From the NCBI RefSeq assembly GCF_001659605.2, contig NC_035177.2:32132136-32196135 (forward strand): 64,000 nt of DNA, given 5' to 3'. Of the stretch, positions 22,307-34,499 are shown piece by piece (position 1 is the stretch's first letter; each line of letters opens with the position of its first letter). The stretch is from Manihot esculenta. Its lineage: Eukaryota > Streptophyta > Magnoliopsida > Malpighiales > Euphorbiaceae. A model generated the notes under the pieces. That model had not been told where the DNA came from. It worked only from the letters and a program-made list of their open reading frames with translations, and made no database searches. A program made the translations under genes and the position numbers.

Positions 22307-24464
22307 TGTAATGACCCGGAAACCGGACCGCTACTGGCGCTAGAATCTAGATCGACTTAAGGCCGCCGGGACCCGTAGCAAGCCTAACATGAACTCTGCG
22401 TACCAGATAAATCCCATACATGATCAAACATAAACATAAAAAATGAAAAACCTTTTCGTTCATTTACCAAGCTTGACCTGTATGCACTATGTCTGTACAC
22501 ATAGAACCACATACTAGAGCCCTCATCATATGTTCTATATGGGTCAACATAATATACATCAGGCTTGGTTCAGCACATTTCTCATCAAGAAACATAAAAC
22601 AGGATCCATGTACAAAGGGATTATCCATACACTAGGGCAAAGCACAACTCTAGCCATTACATGACATTACATATCTATACATATCATTACATACTAGTCC
22701 ATTAATTTACATCATGTCCACTACTCTATTACATACACATAACCATAGCCAAAACCTTTACCCTTGACGTCTTCCTGGACTACCTCTGACCTGCAAAACT
22801 AGGGTTAGGGGAGAGGAATGAGCTGAAAAGCCCAGTGAGTAGAAACAATGACAACAGTTCATTAATTACATGCTTTCATGAAATGCGCCACAGCATAAAA
22901 ATTTCACATCTCGGATTGGACATGACCTCAAAACTCCCTCTGTCGGTGCCCGACCCCCAAAGGAGCTCACACAGGTCTTTCAATCATGAAAGATCTATGG
23001 GCTATTGAAGTCGCCTAGGTCCAATCCACACCAACAGCAATTAATGCAATGCGACATATACGTGAAACTAGTGCAAGCAACCTGTTACATATAACCATGA
23101 TGCATGCATATGCTTTCGACATTTGATTTCTTAAAATAAAAGTTAAGTTTAATTCTACTCACCTCTGGCAGATGCTGGACTAACTCTGCAACAGCTAACA
23201 CTGATGGCCTCCTCGGTCCTTCGGGTCCGATCCTACATAGGTGGACTCGAATGAGGTGTCAAACACACTCTAAACAACTCATAAACAACTCCTAAACAAC
23301 TCCCCCAAAACCCCCTAAAACATCCTCAAAGCATGCATAGAAAACCCCCAAGAAAGGGCTAGACAGGGCACCTTCGACGGCCGAACCCCCTCTCCAGATC
23401 CGAAAGGTAGGCATGTTCGGCGGCACCTTTGGCATCCGAACCCCCTCTCCAGATCCGAAAGTCAGGCACTTTCGGCGGCACCTTCGGCGGCCGAAAGTCT
23501 GCTCCAGATCCGAAACTCAACTTTCGGGGGCAAGGTTAGGCGACCAAACCATGCATCCACAGGCAAGTTCGGCGGCCGAAACTACCTTCGGCGGCCGATC
23601 CTGAGTTCATCCAGAACTCAGCCTCATGCATAAACAAGCCTCCCAACCTTCCAAACTCCCAAAACATGCATCTACCCTCTTAAAAACATACATAACTCAT
23701 ACAATAAGCATCTAGGAGGTTAAAACAAGCTTAAACTCCAACAAACAACAACATAAAGCATACATAGGCATAAGGGGTCCATAAACCCTCACATGCACAA
23801 CCATGCAACTCATGCAACAAAACCCCCATAACCCTTCATAAAACTTACGTAAAACACCATAAAAGATGAGGATCTACACTTACCTCTTGAAGAACGAGAG
23901 TTGGTGTGACTCCAACTTGAAGATATGGAGGATCCAAACTCCAAAAGTCTCCAAGCTTATAAACTTTGCTCAAAACTCAAAACTCTTCAAAACAAGGATA
24001 AAACTTATGAAAACCTTAAGAGATTTGAAGAAAAAGCATGAAAACAACCAAAGGAGAGCATGAACTCACCTATGCCCAAAAAGAGAGAAGAACCTCCCCC
24101 ATTTTTCGGGCAAGGGGCCTTTTATAGATGGCCTGGTCAACCATTTCCGGCGGCCAAAGCTGCACCCGCAACACCCCCATGTTCGGCAGCCGAACCTGGT
24201 TTGTTCCATCAAAACTTTCGGAGGCCAAAAAGCACTCCCGAAACAGCCTCATGTTCGGCGGCCGAACTTCACTTTCGGCGGCCGAACCTGGCAAATGCTT
24301 CCTTGGTCTTTTCTTTTAAAAACTAACTTCTCTTTCCATTTAAAATCATCAAACACATAAAAACATTTTAGAAAACCTTTGTTTTACCCTTCTAGAAAGC
24401 TCCGACAATCGAGATTCCACCGGATGGTAGGAATTCCGATGCCTGAATCTAGCCGGGTATTACA
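22307..24464 (-). repeat. 5' LTR of element 3 (2158 bp)
   Basis: Plus strand runs TGTAATGACCCGG to CCGGGTATTACA. Its 24464-side 1.5 kb matches 6498-8004, identifying the two as the LTR pair of one element. TTCGGC-type palindrome clusters lie at about 23370-23600 and 24180-24290. The reverse-strand splice donor CTTACCTCTTGAAG is near 23879. Confidence 0.9.
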
Positions 24465-26174
24465 AGCCTAGTGAGCAGAACAATAAAACATTTAATAAAA
24501 CATGCTATCATGAAATGCGCCATATCACAAGTAAATCACATCACGAATGGACTGACCCAAAAATCCCTCTGCTCTGTGCCCGGCCCTCAAAGGAGCTCCT
24601 CAGGACTTCTTTTACATACAATAAACTCTGTGCTCGGCTCTCAAGGAGCTCCTCAGGACTTCTATTACATGGAAATAATAATCAGAGGGCTAAAGGGTCT
24701 CCCTGTTGTCCATCCCCATCGACAATAAATAATGCAATGCGTCACCTTCTTGAATACTAATGCAATACACCCTAGTATAACATGGCATTTATGATGCATG
24801 AATCATGCTAAAAAATTTCATTTATTTAAAATCATAGTTCTGTTCCACTCACCTCTAGCAACTGCTGAACAACCTCTAAATCAATTAACTTTGTGGGCCT
24901 CCCTGGTTCCTCGGGTCCGAACCTACAAGGGTGGACTCAAATGAGGGACCGAACATACTATAACATAGCTCTGAACATCTCCCTAAAAACTCCTAAAATA
25001 TCATAAACATGCATAGAAAAATGGGCAAAGGAAGGCTGGACAGGGCACCTTCGGCGGCCGAACACCCTCTCCAGATCCGAAAGTTAGGCACTTTCGGCGG
25101 CACCTTCGACGGCCGAAAGTCCCTTCCATATCCGAAAGTCCAAACTTTCGGGGGCAAGGTTCGGGGGCTAAAAGACCTTCCAGAGCCGAAAGTCACCCAC
25201 CTTCGGCGGCATGTTCGGCGGCCGAAACTCCCTCCAGAGCCGAAAGTCCAAACTTTCGGGGGCGAGTTTAGGCAGCCGAAACAGCCTCCTCAAAGGGTTC
25301 GGCGGCCGAACATTGCTTCGGCGATCGAACCTGGGTTTTCCAGACAGGCAGAACCTGTTCAAACTCAAGTTCCCAGCCTCTAAAACCTATAAAAACACCC
25401 ATATCATGCATACCACCTCTCTAACACATGCATATACCCTTTTCCATGCATATAGGGGCCTAAAAACTAGTTTAAACCCCACAAACAACATCAAAGCATC
25501 ACATATAGCATATGATCAACATATACTCCCACTTCTAGATCCACTCTAAACATGCCATAAAACTCTCTTAAACTCTTTAAAACATGCTTAAAACATAAGG
25601 GGAGGTGAGGATCCATGCTTACCTCTTGAAGAACGAGAGGATCGATGGTCCTAACTTGGAGATGTAGAGGAAAAAGATTCAAAGTCTCCAAGTCTCTATA
25701 CTTTGCCTTCCTTGCTCAAAACTTCAAAAATCAAGTTCAAAACTCATTAAAACTTGCAAGCTTGTGAAAAATAAGATGAAAACAACCAAAGGAGGACAAA
25801 ACCTACCTCTGACCAAAAAGAGAGCTCAAACACCCTCCATTTCCGGTCAAAGGACCCTTTTATAGGTGGCCGGCATATCTTCTTCGGCGGCCTAAGCAGC
25901 TTCCACACTTCTACCACCTTCGGCAGTCGAAGTGGGGATTCGGTGGCAGCAAAACCATGCAACTTTCGGCGGCCGAACCTGGTAATTGCCTCCTTGGTCT
26001 TTTTCTTTTCAAAACTCAATTTTCTTAATCAAAACAATAAAATCATGTAAAAACATTTTGAAAAACCTCTGTTTTACCCTTCTGGAAGGCTCTGACATTT
26101 GCGAATCCTGGATTCCAACGGAGATTCCGCCGGAAAGTAGGAATTCTGATGCCGGGGTCTAGCCGGATATTACA
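24465..26174 (-). repeat. Element 5: gypsy LTR portion, truncated by element 3
   Basis: The sequence is homologous to the last three quarters of the other LTRs and ends with GGATATTACA, the LTR start on the minus strand. It is abruptly replaced by element 3 at 24464. The remaining LTR part should lie left of the window. A 50-bp-class direct repeat (GGAGCTCCTCAGGACTTCT, near 24592 and 24646) and two palindrome clusters (25050-25330, 25880-25980) are present. Whether it is solo or part of a full element cannot be seen. Confidence 0.85.
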
Positions 26175-27045
26175 CTGTCCAAGCCGAAGAACCATCACAG
26201 GGAGAGGCTGGAGTTGGAGTCATATGGCCTCAGGGCATCCAACATCTAGCATTGGCTCTGACTCGGAAGATCTCACTTCTCGAGGAACCTCGACTGTCAA
26301 TCCTCATTACAAAGAACGCCCTGAGGCTTAGGGATCGTCATCGGCTGAATGAGGTCAAGACAAACTATCTCTATTACAATATCATTCACTCTGCAATGGA
26401 GAGTGCCCCTTGTGCTTACATGGCCAAGGAGCGAAACAAGACTCTAAGGCGAGAGTTCGGGGCACAAGTGACAGATAAAAATCTCCTACAGAAGGAGTTC
26501 TCAAGGTTGAAGGCTCGGGTTAAAAAGGTGAAGGACACCATGAAAGAGACATTGGAGCCCGTTGACAAGTTTCAGGCAGACTTGGATGATGCCAACTCTG
26601 TAAAACTTGCCTTTGAGAATTGAGCCAAAAGCACCAAGGATCAAGTGGCCTCACTTCAACAGCACATCTAGGAGTTGCAGTCTCAGGTTGAGGAGAATCG
26701 GGCCACCTCTAATAGAATTGATGTGCTGGAGGCTGAACTTCAAGAGACAGTGGCCTGGGAGGAGAGATGTTCATCGAAGGCCAAGACTCGGTTAAGAAGG
26801 AGTTAGTCAAGCACTTTCATGCTAAGAACATTGCTTGGATTGATGACATCTTCCCTGATTAGGAGGAGGATGAAGATGATGACTAGGAGGAGGAAGATGA
26901 TGACTAAGAGGAGGAGTAATCTGAAGGCAATCCCATCGACTGGGTCTCCACTAAGAACATAGCTGATTTAGATAACACAAATGTATCAGAGACTTAAGAG
27001 GAGGAGATTGAAGATGTTCCTCTTTGTAATTCCCTTTCATAATAA
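26175..27045 (+). pseudogene. Decayed coiled-coil protein with acidic C-terminus, unidentified
   Basis: One 123-residue open stretch (26252-26623) is followed in the same frame by more coding-like sequence after stops. A one-base shift near 26790 leads to a strongly acidic tail (runs of Asp/Glu around 26860-26920) and a final TAA near 27042. The middle part is rich in heptad-like Leu/Lys/Glu (NLLQKEFSRLKARVKKVKD, then ELQSQVEEN and VLEAELQE), so a coiled coil is likely. Internal stops fall where Gln codons would read smoothly. Retrotransposon-associated plant proteins can look like this, but I do not recognise the family. The left end is cut by element 5. Confidence 0.45.
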
Positions 27046-27159
27046 TAAAAAGTTAATTTCTCCTATCTATTTATCTGTATTTTTTTATGCTCAATACTCG
27101 ACCAAGTAGCGAAGTAACAGAACACTCGTCTGATTGCTCTTAGATCAGTCTTCAATCTG

Positions 27160-28475
27160 ACGCCTTGGCATAAAATGCCTTATAAAAATTATTAATCGGG
27201 ACTAACGCCTGGTCATTAGTACTTGCCTCATAACCTTGGCTTAAATAACTTAAAAAAATCATTAACAGGACTTAACACCGGTAATAAGCCTAACAGTTAC
27301 CTACCTCGTGGCATTGGCATCAAATGCCTTATAAAAAGTTATTAAATAACGTCCGTATCTAAGGGGCGAGCAGTATTCAGTTCAAATTAAAAAAATCAAT
27401 CGATCGAATTAATTCAAAAATTCAGTTTGATTTTTTATTCATTTTGGTTCGATTTGATTTTTAGTTTTAAAATTTCGGTTATGTCTGTTCGATTCAGTTT
27501 TGATAAAAAAAATTTGAAAAAACCGACTCGATTAGTGATAATATTATATTATTTTTGATAATATATAGATATTAGACTATAATAAAATTGAAATATTTTA
27601 ATTAAATTTTAAAATACTAAAAATAAGGTGTAAAAAATAAAAAGCCCATTAAAAAGCTCAACTGATCAAATCGAATTGAATCGAATGGAACCAAATCATA
27701 CCAGTTTGATTTAAATTAATTTTTGTCCAAAATTGGTTCGGTTTGATTTTCACAAATACTAAAATTTTAGTTTTCAATTTATTCGGTCAATTTGATTTTG
27801 AACTGAACCGACCGAATATTCACCCCTATCTGTATCAACCAAGCATTTACCTGCCTCGTGGCATTAGCATAAAATGCCTTATAAAAATTGTTAACGGGAC
27901 TAAAATCCAGTAATCGGCCTTACAATTATCCGCCTCGTAACTTTGATATAAAATGCCTTATAAAAAATTGTTAATGGGACTAACACCCGGTTATGAGCGT
28001 GGCGATTACCTGCCTTGTGATTTTGTCATAAAATGTCTTAGAATAAATCGTTAACGAGGCTAACACCCAGTCAAGTGCCTGGCTATTGCCCGCCTTGTGG
28101 CTCGCCTAGTGATTACCCGCTTTATAGCGATCTTAGCAGAAATTGCCTTGATTAGTCTTTTGAAACTAACACCTGAAAACTCTACCCGCCTTGTGGAAAT
28201 TTTGACATAAATTGTCTTGATTAGTCTTTTGGAACTAACACTCGAAGACTTGCCTGCCGATTATCTGACTTGTAGCTCGCCTGGCGATTACCCGCCAAGT
28301 AGCGCTTTTGGTAGAAACTGCTTTGATTAGCCTTTTGAGACGAACATCTGAAAACTCGCCTAGCGTTTATCCACTTTATAGTGATTTTAGCAGAAATTGC
28401 CTTGATTAGTCTTTTGGGACTAACACCTGAAGACTTGTCTGGTGGTTACTTGCCTTGTGGCAATTTTTCTTACCA
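27160..28475 (+). repeat. Degenerate tandem array, units of about 70-108 bp, interrupted by a MITE-like insert
   Basis: A recurring unit carries GCATAAAATGCCTTATAAAA, then TTAACGGGACTAACACC, then a CCGCCTTGTGG-like segment. Copies begin near 27170, 27238, 27316, 27864, 27944, 28024, 28133, 28202, 28309 and 28387. Later copies share AGAAATTGCCTTGATTAGTC instead, so there are two subtypes. No open frame runs through it. It follows the decayed coiled-coil sequence and may be the 3' untranslated region of the same old transposon, which is inference. Confidence 0.7.
27370..27830 (+). mobile_element. MITE-like repeat (GGGGYGAGCA ends), copy 1
   Basis: The insert interrupts the tandem array. Its ends are AGGGGCGAGCAG and TTCACCCCT, an imperfect terminal inverted pair. 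The inside is rich in AATTCGGTTT-like motifs and can fold back on itself. Flanks CCGTATCT and CTGTATCA could be a decayed 8-bp target duplication, as in hAT-type elements. No coding capacity is visible. Confidence 0.5.
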
Positions 28476-29214
28476 AACGCCTTTATCAATCCATCATTTC
28501 TGATTTAAATGAGAAAAAAGATTGAAGAATACATGATAACTTTATTGATAACATTTTCACAAATTACATTATTTCAAGAATAATTAAATGACTCGGTCAT
28601 CTAACTTGACCAATTTATGAGCACCGAGACGAAATAACTGTGGAGCTCTACATGATCCTTTCTAGTTCTTACCAGACCCGGCCTTCCTTCTTATTACTTC
28701 AGAACATTTAAGGATTGAATCTTCTCCTTTAAAGCCTCAACATTTGACTCAGGAATTAAATATTTCTGACGCTGTATTTGTTGCCATTTGGTCCTCCTAC
28801 AATAATATGAATAATCCCTAGGGGTTCATTGTCATCAGGATTGACTGATGCTCTTACTTTAAGTTCTAACCTCTTTTATTCTCTATCTTTTGTAGAAAAC
28901 TTTCTCAGGGTTCCATAGTCTTCCTTTTTCTCCTTCTGGTACCTTGGTACCTTTGCACAGTATGAACCAGCTTCCGGTCGATGTATTTTGGAGCATCATC
29001 TAACGATTTCTCATCCTCCAGCTTGGCCTTCCCCTTAGACTGTGTTTGAATCGCTTTCATCCAAATCCTTGGAGGCTCGAAGGAAGCCTCATTTCTTATT
29101 CTGAGAGCCATAAATGAGGCCTCCTCTCAAGTTTTATATTGCTCAAAAGTTGGCTGCAGTTTTTTAATGTATTGGAGTGCTCATTATTCATATTATTAAG
29201 ATTTATCTCATTGA
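28476..29214 (-). other. Unassigned sequence with a short decayed frame (28905-29111)
   Basis: A 68-residue minus-strand frame starts MALRIRNEASFEPPRIW and is rich in Lys/Arg near its end. Coding-like sequence with stops continues beyond it toward 28560. I do not recognise it. It probably belongs to an old transposon, but nothing diagnostic is seen. Confidence 0.25.
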
Positions 29215-29640
29215 CTAGGGGTGAGCATTTGATCAGTTTGGTTTAACAAACTAAAATTTTAGTATTTGTGAAAACCGAATCGAAACGATTTTGGATAGAA
29301 ATTGAATCGAATTGAACCGGTTTGATTCAGTTTAGTTTGATTGGTTGGACTTTTTAATAGACTTTTTATTTTTTACACCTTTTAGTATTCTAAAATTTAA
29401 TTGAAAATTTTCAATCTTAATTATAGTCTAATCTTTCTATATTTTCAAAAATAATATACTATTACCAGTAATTGGTTCAGTTTGATTTTTTTTTTCTGAT
29501 CAAAATCAAACCGAATTAAAATAACTAAAAATTTTTAAAACTAGAAATCAAACCGAAATGAAAAAAATCAAATTAAAATTTTAAATTAATCGAATTCGAT
29601 TGATTTTTTTAATTTGAACCGAATACGGGTTACCACTGGA
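29215..29640 (-). mobile_element. MITE-like repeat, copy 2, inverted relative to 27370-27830
   Basis: It begins AGGGGTGAGCATTTGATC and contains the reverse complement of most of copy 1, including the CTTTTTATTTTTTACACC stretch and AATTTGAACCGAATA near its far end. The right terminus is decayed. It lies about 350 bp upstream of GLP-1. Confidence 0.5.
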
Positions 29641-29780
29641 TTATAAATGGAGTGTTGCGTCCAATGGCAGGTGGAATAGAAATTCACTTATTTATGCTTT
29701 AAAATTATTTTGATTCATTATGGTGGAGCAGAGGTAAATATTTTCCCCTCAACTAATATAATATTAGGCTAAATATAGGG

Positions 29781-29786
29781 CACGTG
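29781..29786 (+). promoter_or_regulatory. G-box CACGTG upstream of GLP-1
   Basis: A perfect CACGTG lies 208 bp before the start codon, followed by CATGAAGTCATG. G-boxes bind bZIP/bHLH factors in many stress- and light-responsive plant promoters. Function here is inferred from sequence only. Confidence 0.4.
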
Positions 29787-29915
29787 CATGAAGTCATGAA
29801 GATGTAATTCATGCAAATTAGATAATTGACATTCAGATTAAGATTACAAATTTGAAATAGTTTCCTTTTTTGATCCTTGAATATTTAATAATGGGTCACC
29901 CTATAACTCTTTTTC

Positions 29916-29923
29916 TATAAATA
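29916..29923 (+). promoter_or_regulatory. TATA box of GLP-1
   Basis: TATAAATA lies 78 bp upstream of the ATG. The same TATAAATAGCCA context precedes GLP-2 and GLP-3. Confidence 0.8.
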
Positions 29924-29993
29924 GCCAAGCATCCCTCTCATCCCTTACCAACAAAACACATCTAATAGAATTCTAAGCTTCCAAGCAAACATA

Positions 29994-30797
29994 ATGAAAG
30001 CTGCCAATTTCCTTCTAGCTCTTGCTTTCTTGGCTTTGGCTTCTTCATTCGCCATTGCCTACGACCCTAAGCCTCTCCAGGACTTTTGTGTGGCAACTGA
30101 TCAAGCTAGCTCCGGTGGTATGCGAATTTAGTTTGTTTTTTCTTATGCAGAATTTTCAAATTTATTTTCATTTCCTCAGCTTTTTTATTGATGATAATAA
30201 ATTAAACTATTTTTCTTTCGTGTAGCATTCGTGAACGGAAAATTCTGCAAGGATCCAGACCATGTCACAGCAGATGATTTCTTCTATTCTGGGCTTCATG
30301 TTGCTAGAGAAACCTCAAGACAACTTGGGGCACGTACCAATCTTTTAACTGTGGATTCGATACCTGGCCTTAACACCAATGGCTTATCAATTGTTCGTAT
30401 CGACTATGAAGCAAACGGCGGACTGAACCCACCCCACCATCACCCACGAGCTTCAGAGATCTTAACTGTTTTGGAAGGAACCTTGTTTGCTGGTTTTATT
30501 ACATCAAATCCTGATCATCGTGTTTTTTCCAAAGTTCTAAAGGCAGGAGATGTTTTTGTGTTCCCATTAGGGCTGATTCACTTTCAGTTGAATATTGGAA
30601 AGGAACCAGCGGTTGCACTAGCTGCATTAAACAGTCAAAATCCAGGAGTTGTAACAGCTGCAAATACTGTTTTTGGAGCTAGCCCATCCATTAATCCTGA
30701 TGTTCTAACAAGGGCATTTCATCTTGACAAGGATCTTGTCACCAAACTTCAGAAACAAGAGTGGGTGAATCCATCAGATCTCAACAGCTATTCTTGA
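29994..30797 (+). CDS. GLP: Germin-like protein (GLP-1), two exons
   Basis: Secreted cupin glycoprotein of the cell wall; members of this family act as superoxide dismutases or defence proteins, but the activity of this one is not shown. Exon 1 is 29994-30117, the intron 30118-30225 (GT...AG), exon 2 30226-30797, giving 231 residues. Residues 1-22 are a signal peptide ending ASSFAIA before [12 protein letters not shown]. Cys32 and Cys49 are the usual disulphide pair. Germin box 1 ([11 protein letters not shown]) supplies His112, His114 and Glu119, and box 2 ([16 protein letters not shown]) supplies His160. The N-glycosylation site near residue 36 of its neighbours is absent (DQASSG). It is clearly diverged from GLP-2/3 and has the same gene structure. 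It appears intact. Confidence 0.93.
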
Positions 30798-30850
30798 ATA
30801 TATTGAAGCAAACTAAGGTCACCACATTAGGTCATTTGGCCATTAATTGT

Positions 30851-30856
30851 AATAAA
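30851..30856 (+). terminator. Polyadenylation signal of GLP-1
   Basis: AATAAA lies 54 bp after the stop codon. Confidence 0.6.
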
Positions 30857-31034
30857 TGAATAAGGAAAATTTTTCATATTGTTTGTGTTTATCTTTCAAT
30901 GTATTGATATATAATATTAAGGTTTGATCCAAATGTATAACATTAAAATGATAAGATGTTTATTACCTTTTGTTTTCTTATCTTCCAATGCATTGATTCT
31001 AAAAGTGATAACGCTTTTGCAATCTGTTAATTTT

Positions 31035-31785
31035 TTAGTAGGGGTGTAATCGAATCGAGTCAAATCGAGTTTTATAAAATTCAGACTCGTTTATTAAAAA
31101 ATTTTATAAGCTCGAACTTGAGTTCGAACTCGACTCAAAAATTAAATATTATAATCGAGCTCGATTCGAGATCGACTCGAGAAAAACTCTTTAAACTAAT
31201 AACGAGTCTAATTCAAGATCGAACTCAAAAACTTGATTAAAAAGCTCATTTAAACTAATAACGAGTCTAATTTAAACTCGAGATCGAAAACTCGATTAAA
31301 AAACTCGTTAACAAAATTTAATTAATTTAAAATTTTAAATATTAAAATTTTAAATTAAAAAATCAAAAGAGACTTTAATAAAATTAAATATAATTTAATT
31401 AAAATCTATTATAACCAAATTCTTAATTTAAAAAATAATAGAAAGTGAAATCTTTATTTATAAAGAAGTTTCACCTTTCATATCTGTAAGTTTTCGATGT
31501 GTGACATGGGATATTATTTAAGTAACATTCAATACCTCTTAATGAGACTGTTCACGAGTCTCTTAACGAGCATGTTCACTCGTCTCTTAATGAGTCTGTT
31601 CACGAATTCTTTAACGAGTCAGCTCATGAATCTTAACAAATCGAATACTAATGAGCTCAAATTTGACTTGTTTAATAAACGAATTTAAAAATTAAGTTCG
31701 AACTCGACGCATTTAAAAATCGAATCGAATCCAATCGAGTTTTTATCAAACTGAATTTCGAATAATTCACATATAACTTGGTTGC
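31035..31785. mobile_element. MITE-like AT-rich repeat with CGAATCGAG-type inverted ends
   Basis: The left end reads GTGTAATCGAATCGAGTCAA and the right end contains CGAATCGAATCCAATCGAG in inverted relation to it. Repeated CTCGA/TCGAG motifs occur throughout (31085-31300). No coding capacity is seen. A non-autonomous DNA transposon is the likeliest reading, and its limits are approximate. Confidence 0.45.
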
Positions 31786-33600
31786 CCTAATTTTTAGCAA
31801 TCCGCCAACAATTACATTTAAGAATGCTTGCCGAATCTTGCTGAATTCTAATGGTATATAATTGGGTTTAGAGATCGAATTTCAAATTTTATATATTAAA
31901 TATTTATTATTTAAATTTATTTCTATAAATAAATAATTATATATATATTTATATTTTTAATAATATTTATATTATTATATATATTATATATGAAATAAAT
32001 ATAATTTAAATAATCACTGTTTTAATTATATTACTGTAATAAAAGACCAACGATTATTATTAATTAATTTATGAATATGAATGGAATATATTTTAAACGG
32101 TTATTGTTAATTAATTTATAAATATAATTTAAATATATAAAATAAATTTTAGGCTTATTCTTTTCAATTTTTTTTAGTAGTTAGCGAAAATAATACTTTA
32201 TTCTTATTTTTATACTTTTGAATACTGTAAAAATCAAAAATTTTAATGATTCTCATCGTGTTTATTTCAAAAAACATATTTATCCACCATTTTTTGTATT
32301 GTTTAAGAGGTAATTGAATTTTGTTGTTTACCTTATTTGTTATAAATTTATTTAGGACAATTATTTAAAAAAAAAGTTAGATTACTAATTTAAGAAAAAA
32401 GTTTTCAATTTTTTAAAAAATAAGTTTTGTGTGTAATTATTAGATTATTTAAAATTAGAAAAATATTTTAATTGTAGAAATATGAATTTCATGGATAACG
32501 TGTAGATTATTTAAATAAAAAAATAAATTTTAAATAAAAAAATGAAATTAATGGACCATGAATTAAACTATTTAAATTGAAGAAAAAAAAATTAAATATA
32601 TAAAAATATAGTTTTATGCATATTTCGTTTCAATTGAGAAATGGATCTGATTTTAGTTCAACAGTTTAATGAAATATTTAATTTTATTTGATTAATATTT
32701 TTTAGATTATTTAATTTTTAATAAAATTTAATTTAAATATTAAATAATCGAATAATTAAATTAACTGATTTTATTATCTATTATTATATTAATTTGAATG
32801 TAATCCAATCAGCCTATCTAAATTTAATTTTTTTTCACTCCACTCTTATTCAAATCTAATCAATAGTTTAAAATTAAATTTATTAAATTTATAAATTTTA
32901 ATTTTGATATAATTTAATCGATTAATTTGATTCGATTATATTTTAATAATTAATTTAATTCAATTTTTAATATTTTTAAAATTTAAATTTTATATTTTTT
33001 AATTTAATTTAATTTAAAATCAAATCATATCGATTACACAAATCCATTAAAAAGTATATTTAAATCTTTAAGTTATTTTAACAATATTATTCTTTTTTAT
33101 TAATAAATTATATTCATCGTATTTATTATTTTTTCAAAAAAATCCATAGTTATATAAAATAACATCAACAATTGTAAAAGCATCATTATCATCGTTAGGT
33201 GATCAATTTGTTCAATCAGCACCACTTAAGCAGCAAAATCAGTTTTTTTCTGCAATAAAATAAAATTTCATAAAAAAAGTTAATAATATATTAAAATTAA
33301 ATTATAATAATTGCTTTTTTTCATTAATAAAATGTATTCAAAATAATTTTATTATAAATATTTGTAAATATATTTTTTTCAATGTAATCATCACATGCCC
33401 ATTTTTAGTATTTAAATTGGACCTCAGTCAAATTTCTACGTCGAGCCAGCCGTCTCAAAGCCATCCACGTGTTAATGGACCCATGTGTAGGTTTTTCTAT
33501 AAGACCATTCATCATAATAGTCTATCATGGTAGTATTTGATTTAATTTAATTAAATTAAATTAATTTAAAATTTTAATTTTATTTTATTTTATTTTATTT
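31786..33600. other. AT-rich intergenic sequence
   Basis: Very AT-rich sequence with runs of TTAAT/ATTTA. A more balanced island at about 33410-33540 includes CACGTG. No gene, RNA or mobile element is recognised. Confidence 0.6.
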
Positions 33601-33604
33601 ACAC

Positions 33605-33857
33605 CATTAATTTTCTCCTCCTCCTTCCTTTTCTTCTTCATCAATTCTTCTTCCTTTTGCTTCTTATTCTGCTTCTGCTTCTTTTTCTTCTGCTTTTTCT
33701 TCTTTTGCTTCTGCTTCTGCTTCTGCTTCTTCTGCTTCTTCTCCTTCTTTTCCTTCTTCTTCTTCTTTTTCTGCTTCTGCTTCTTCTTCTGCTTCTTCTC
33801 CTTCTTTTCCTTCTTCTTCTTCTTTTTCTTCTTTTGCTTCTTTTACTTCTTCTTCTT

Positions 33858-33890
<33 letters not shown>

Positions 33891-33983
33891 CTTCTTCTTC
33901 TTCTGAGGAGGAGGAGGAGGAGGAGGAGGAGGAGGAGGAGGAGGAGGAGGAGGAGGAGGAGGAGGAGGAGGAGGAGGAGGAAA
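33605..33983 (+). repeat. Polypyrimidine (TTC/TTCTGC)n followed by polypurine (GGA)n microsatellite
   Basis: About 300 bp of CTT-type repeats with scattered CTG and TCC variants switch at 33904 to about 25 uninterrupted GGA/GAG units ending near 33980. The resulting Leu-then-Arg open frame is a translation artefact of the repeats. Confidence 0.9.
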
Positions 33984-34280
33984 GAAAAGATAGGGACTAT
34001 TTCGTTGACAAAAAAAAACGATAATGACGTTTTAATAGATCTGAGAAAATATAAGAACTATTTCGTTGACAAAAAAAAACAATAAGGATATTTTAATAGA
34101 TTTCTAAAAATATAGGGATGGACGATTTTGTTGACAGAAAGAAACGATGAGGATGGACTATTTCGTTGACATAAAGAAACGATAAGGATATTTTAATAGA
34201 TATGAGAAAAGATAGGGACTATTTCATTGACGGAAAAAAACGATAAGCACGTTTTAATAGATATAAAAAAAGATAAAAAT
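33984..34280 (+). repeat. Minisatellite, about 60-75 bp unit (GACTATTTCGTTGAC...)
   Basis: Four to five imperfect copies share the order GGGACTATTTCGTTGAC, AAAAAACGATAAGGA, TTTTAATAGAT. A related single copy appears at about 34434-34500 after a gap. Units are non-coding. Confidence 0.75.
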
Positions 34281-34499
34281 ATTTTAATAGATTTTTAAAA
34301 ATGTAAAAACTAACTTGTTAATAATTGCAATATACAAGAACTAAATAAATGGTTTTATTTGAGGGTAAAATTAGATTTTAAAAATTTTCTCTCTCCTCAT
34401 TTATCTAATTTTAACAGAAAATAGGACAGAAGAACTATTTCGTTGACGGAAATAAAACATAAGGACGTTTTAATAGGTTTTTAAAAATACAGGGACTGA

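Noticed and set aside
29994..30225. GLP-1 starting at the in-frame GTG at 30231 without an upstream exon
   Set aside because: A clear exon 1 with signal peptide, GT donor and AG acceptor in the same phase as GLP-2/3 precedes it.
33657..34085. A 142-residue poly-Leu then poly-Arg frame
   Set aside because: Pure consequence of (TTC)n followed by (GGA)n microsatellite sequence.
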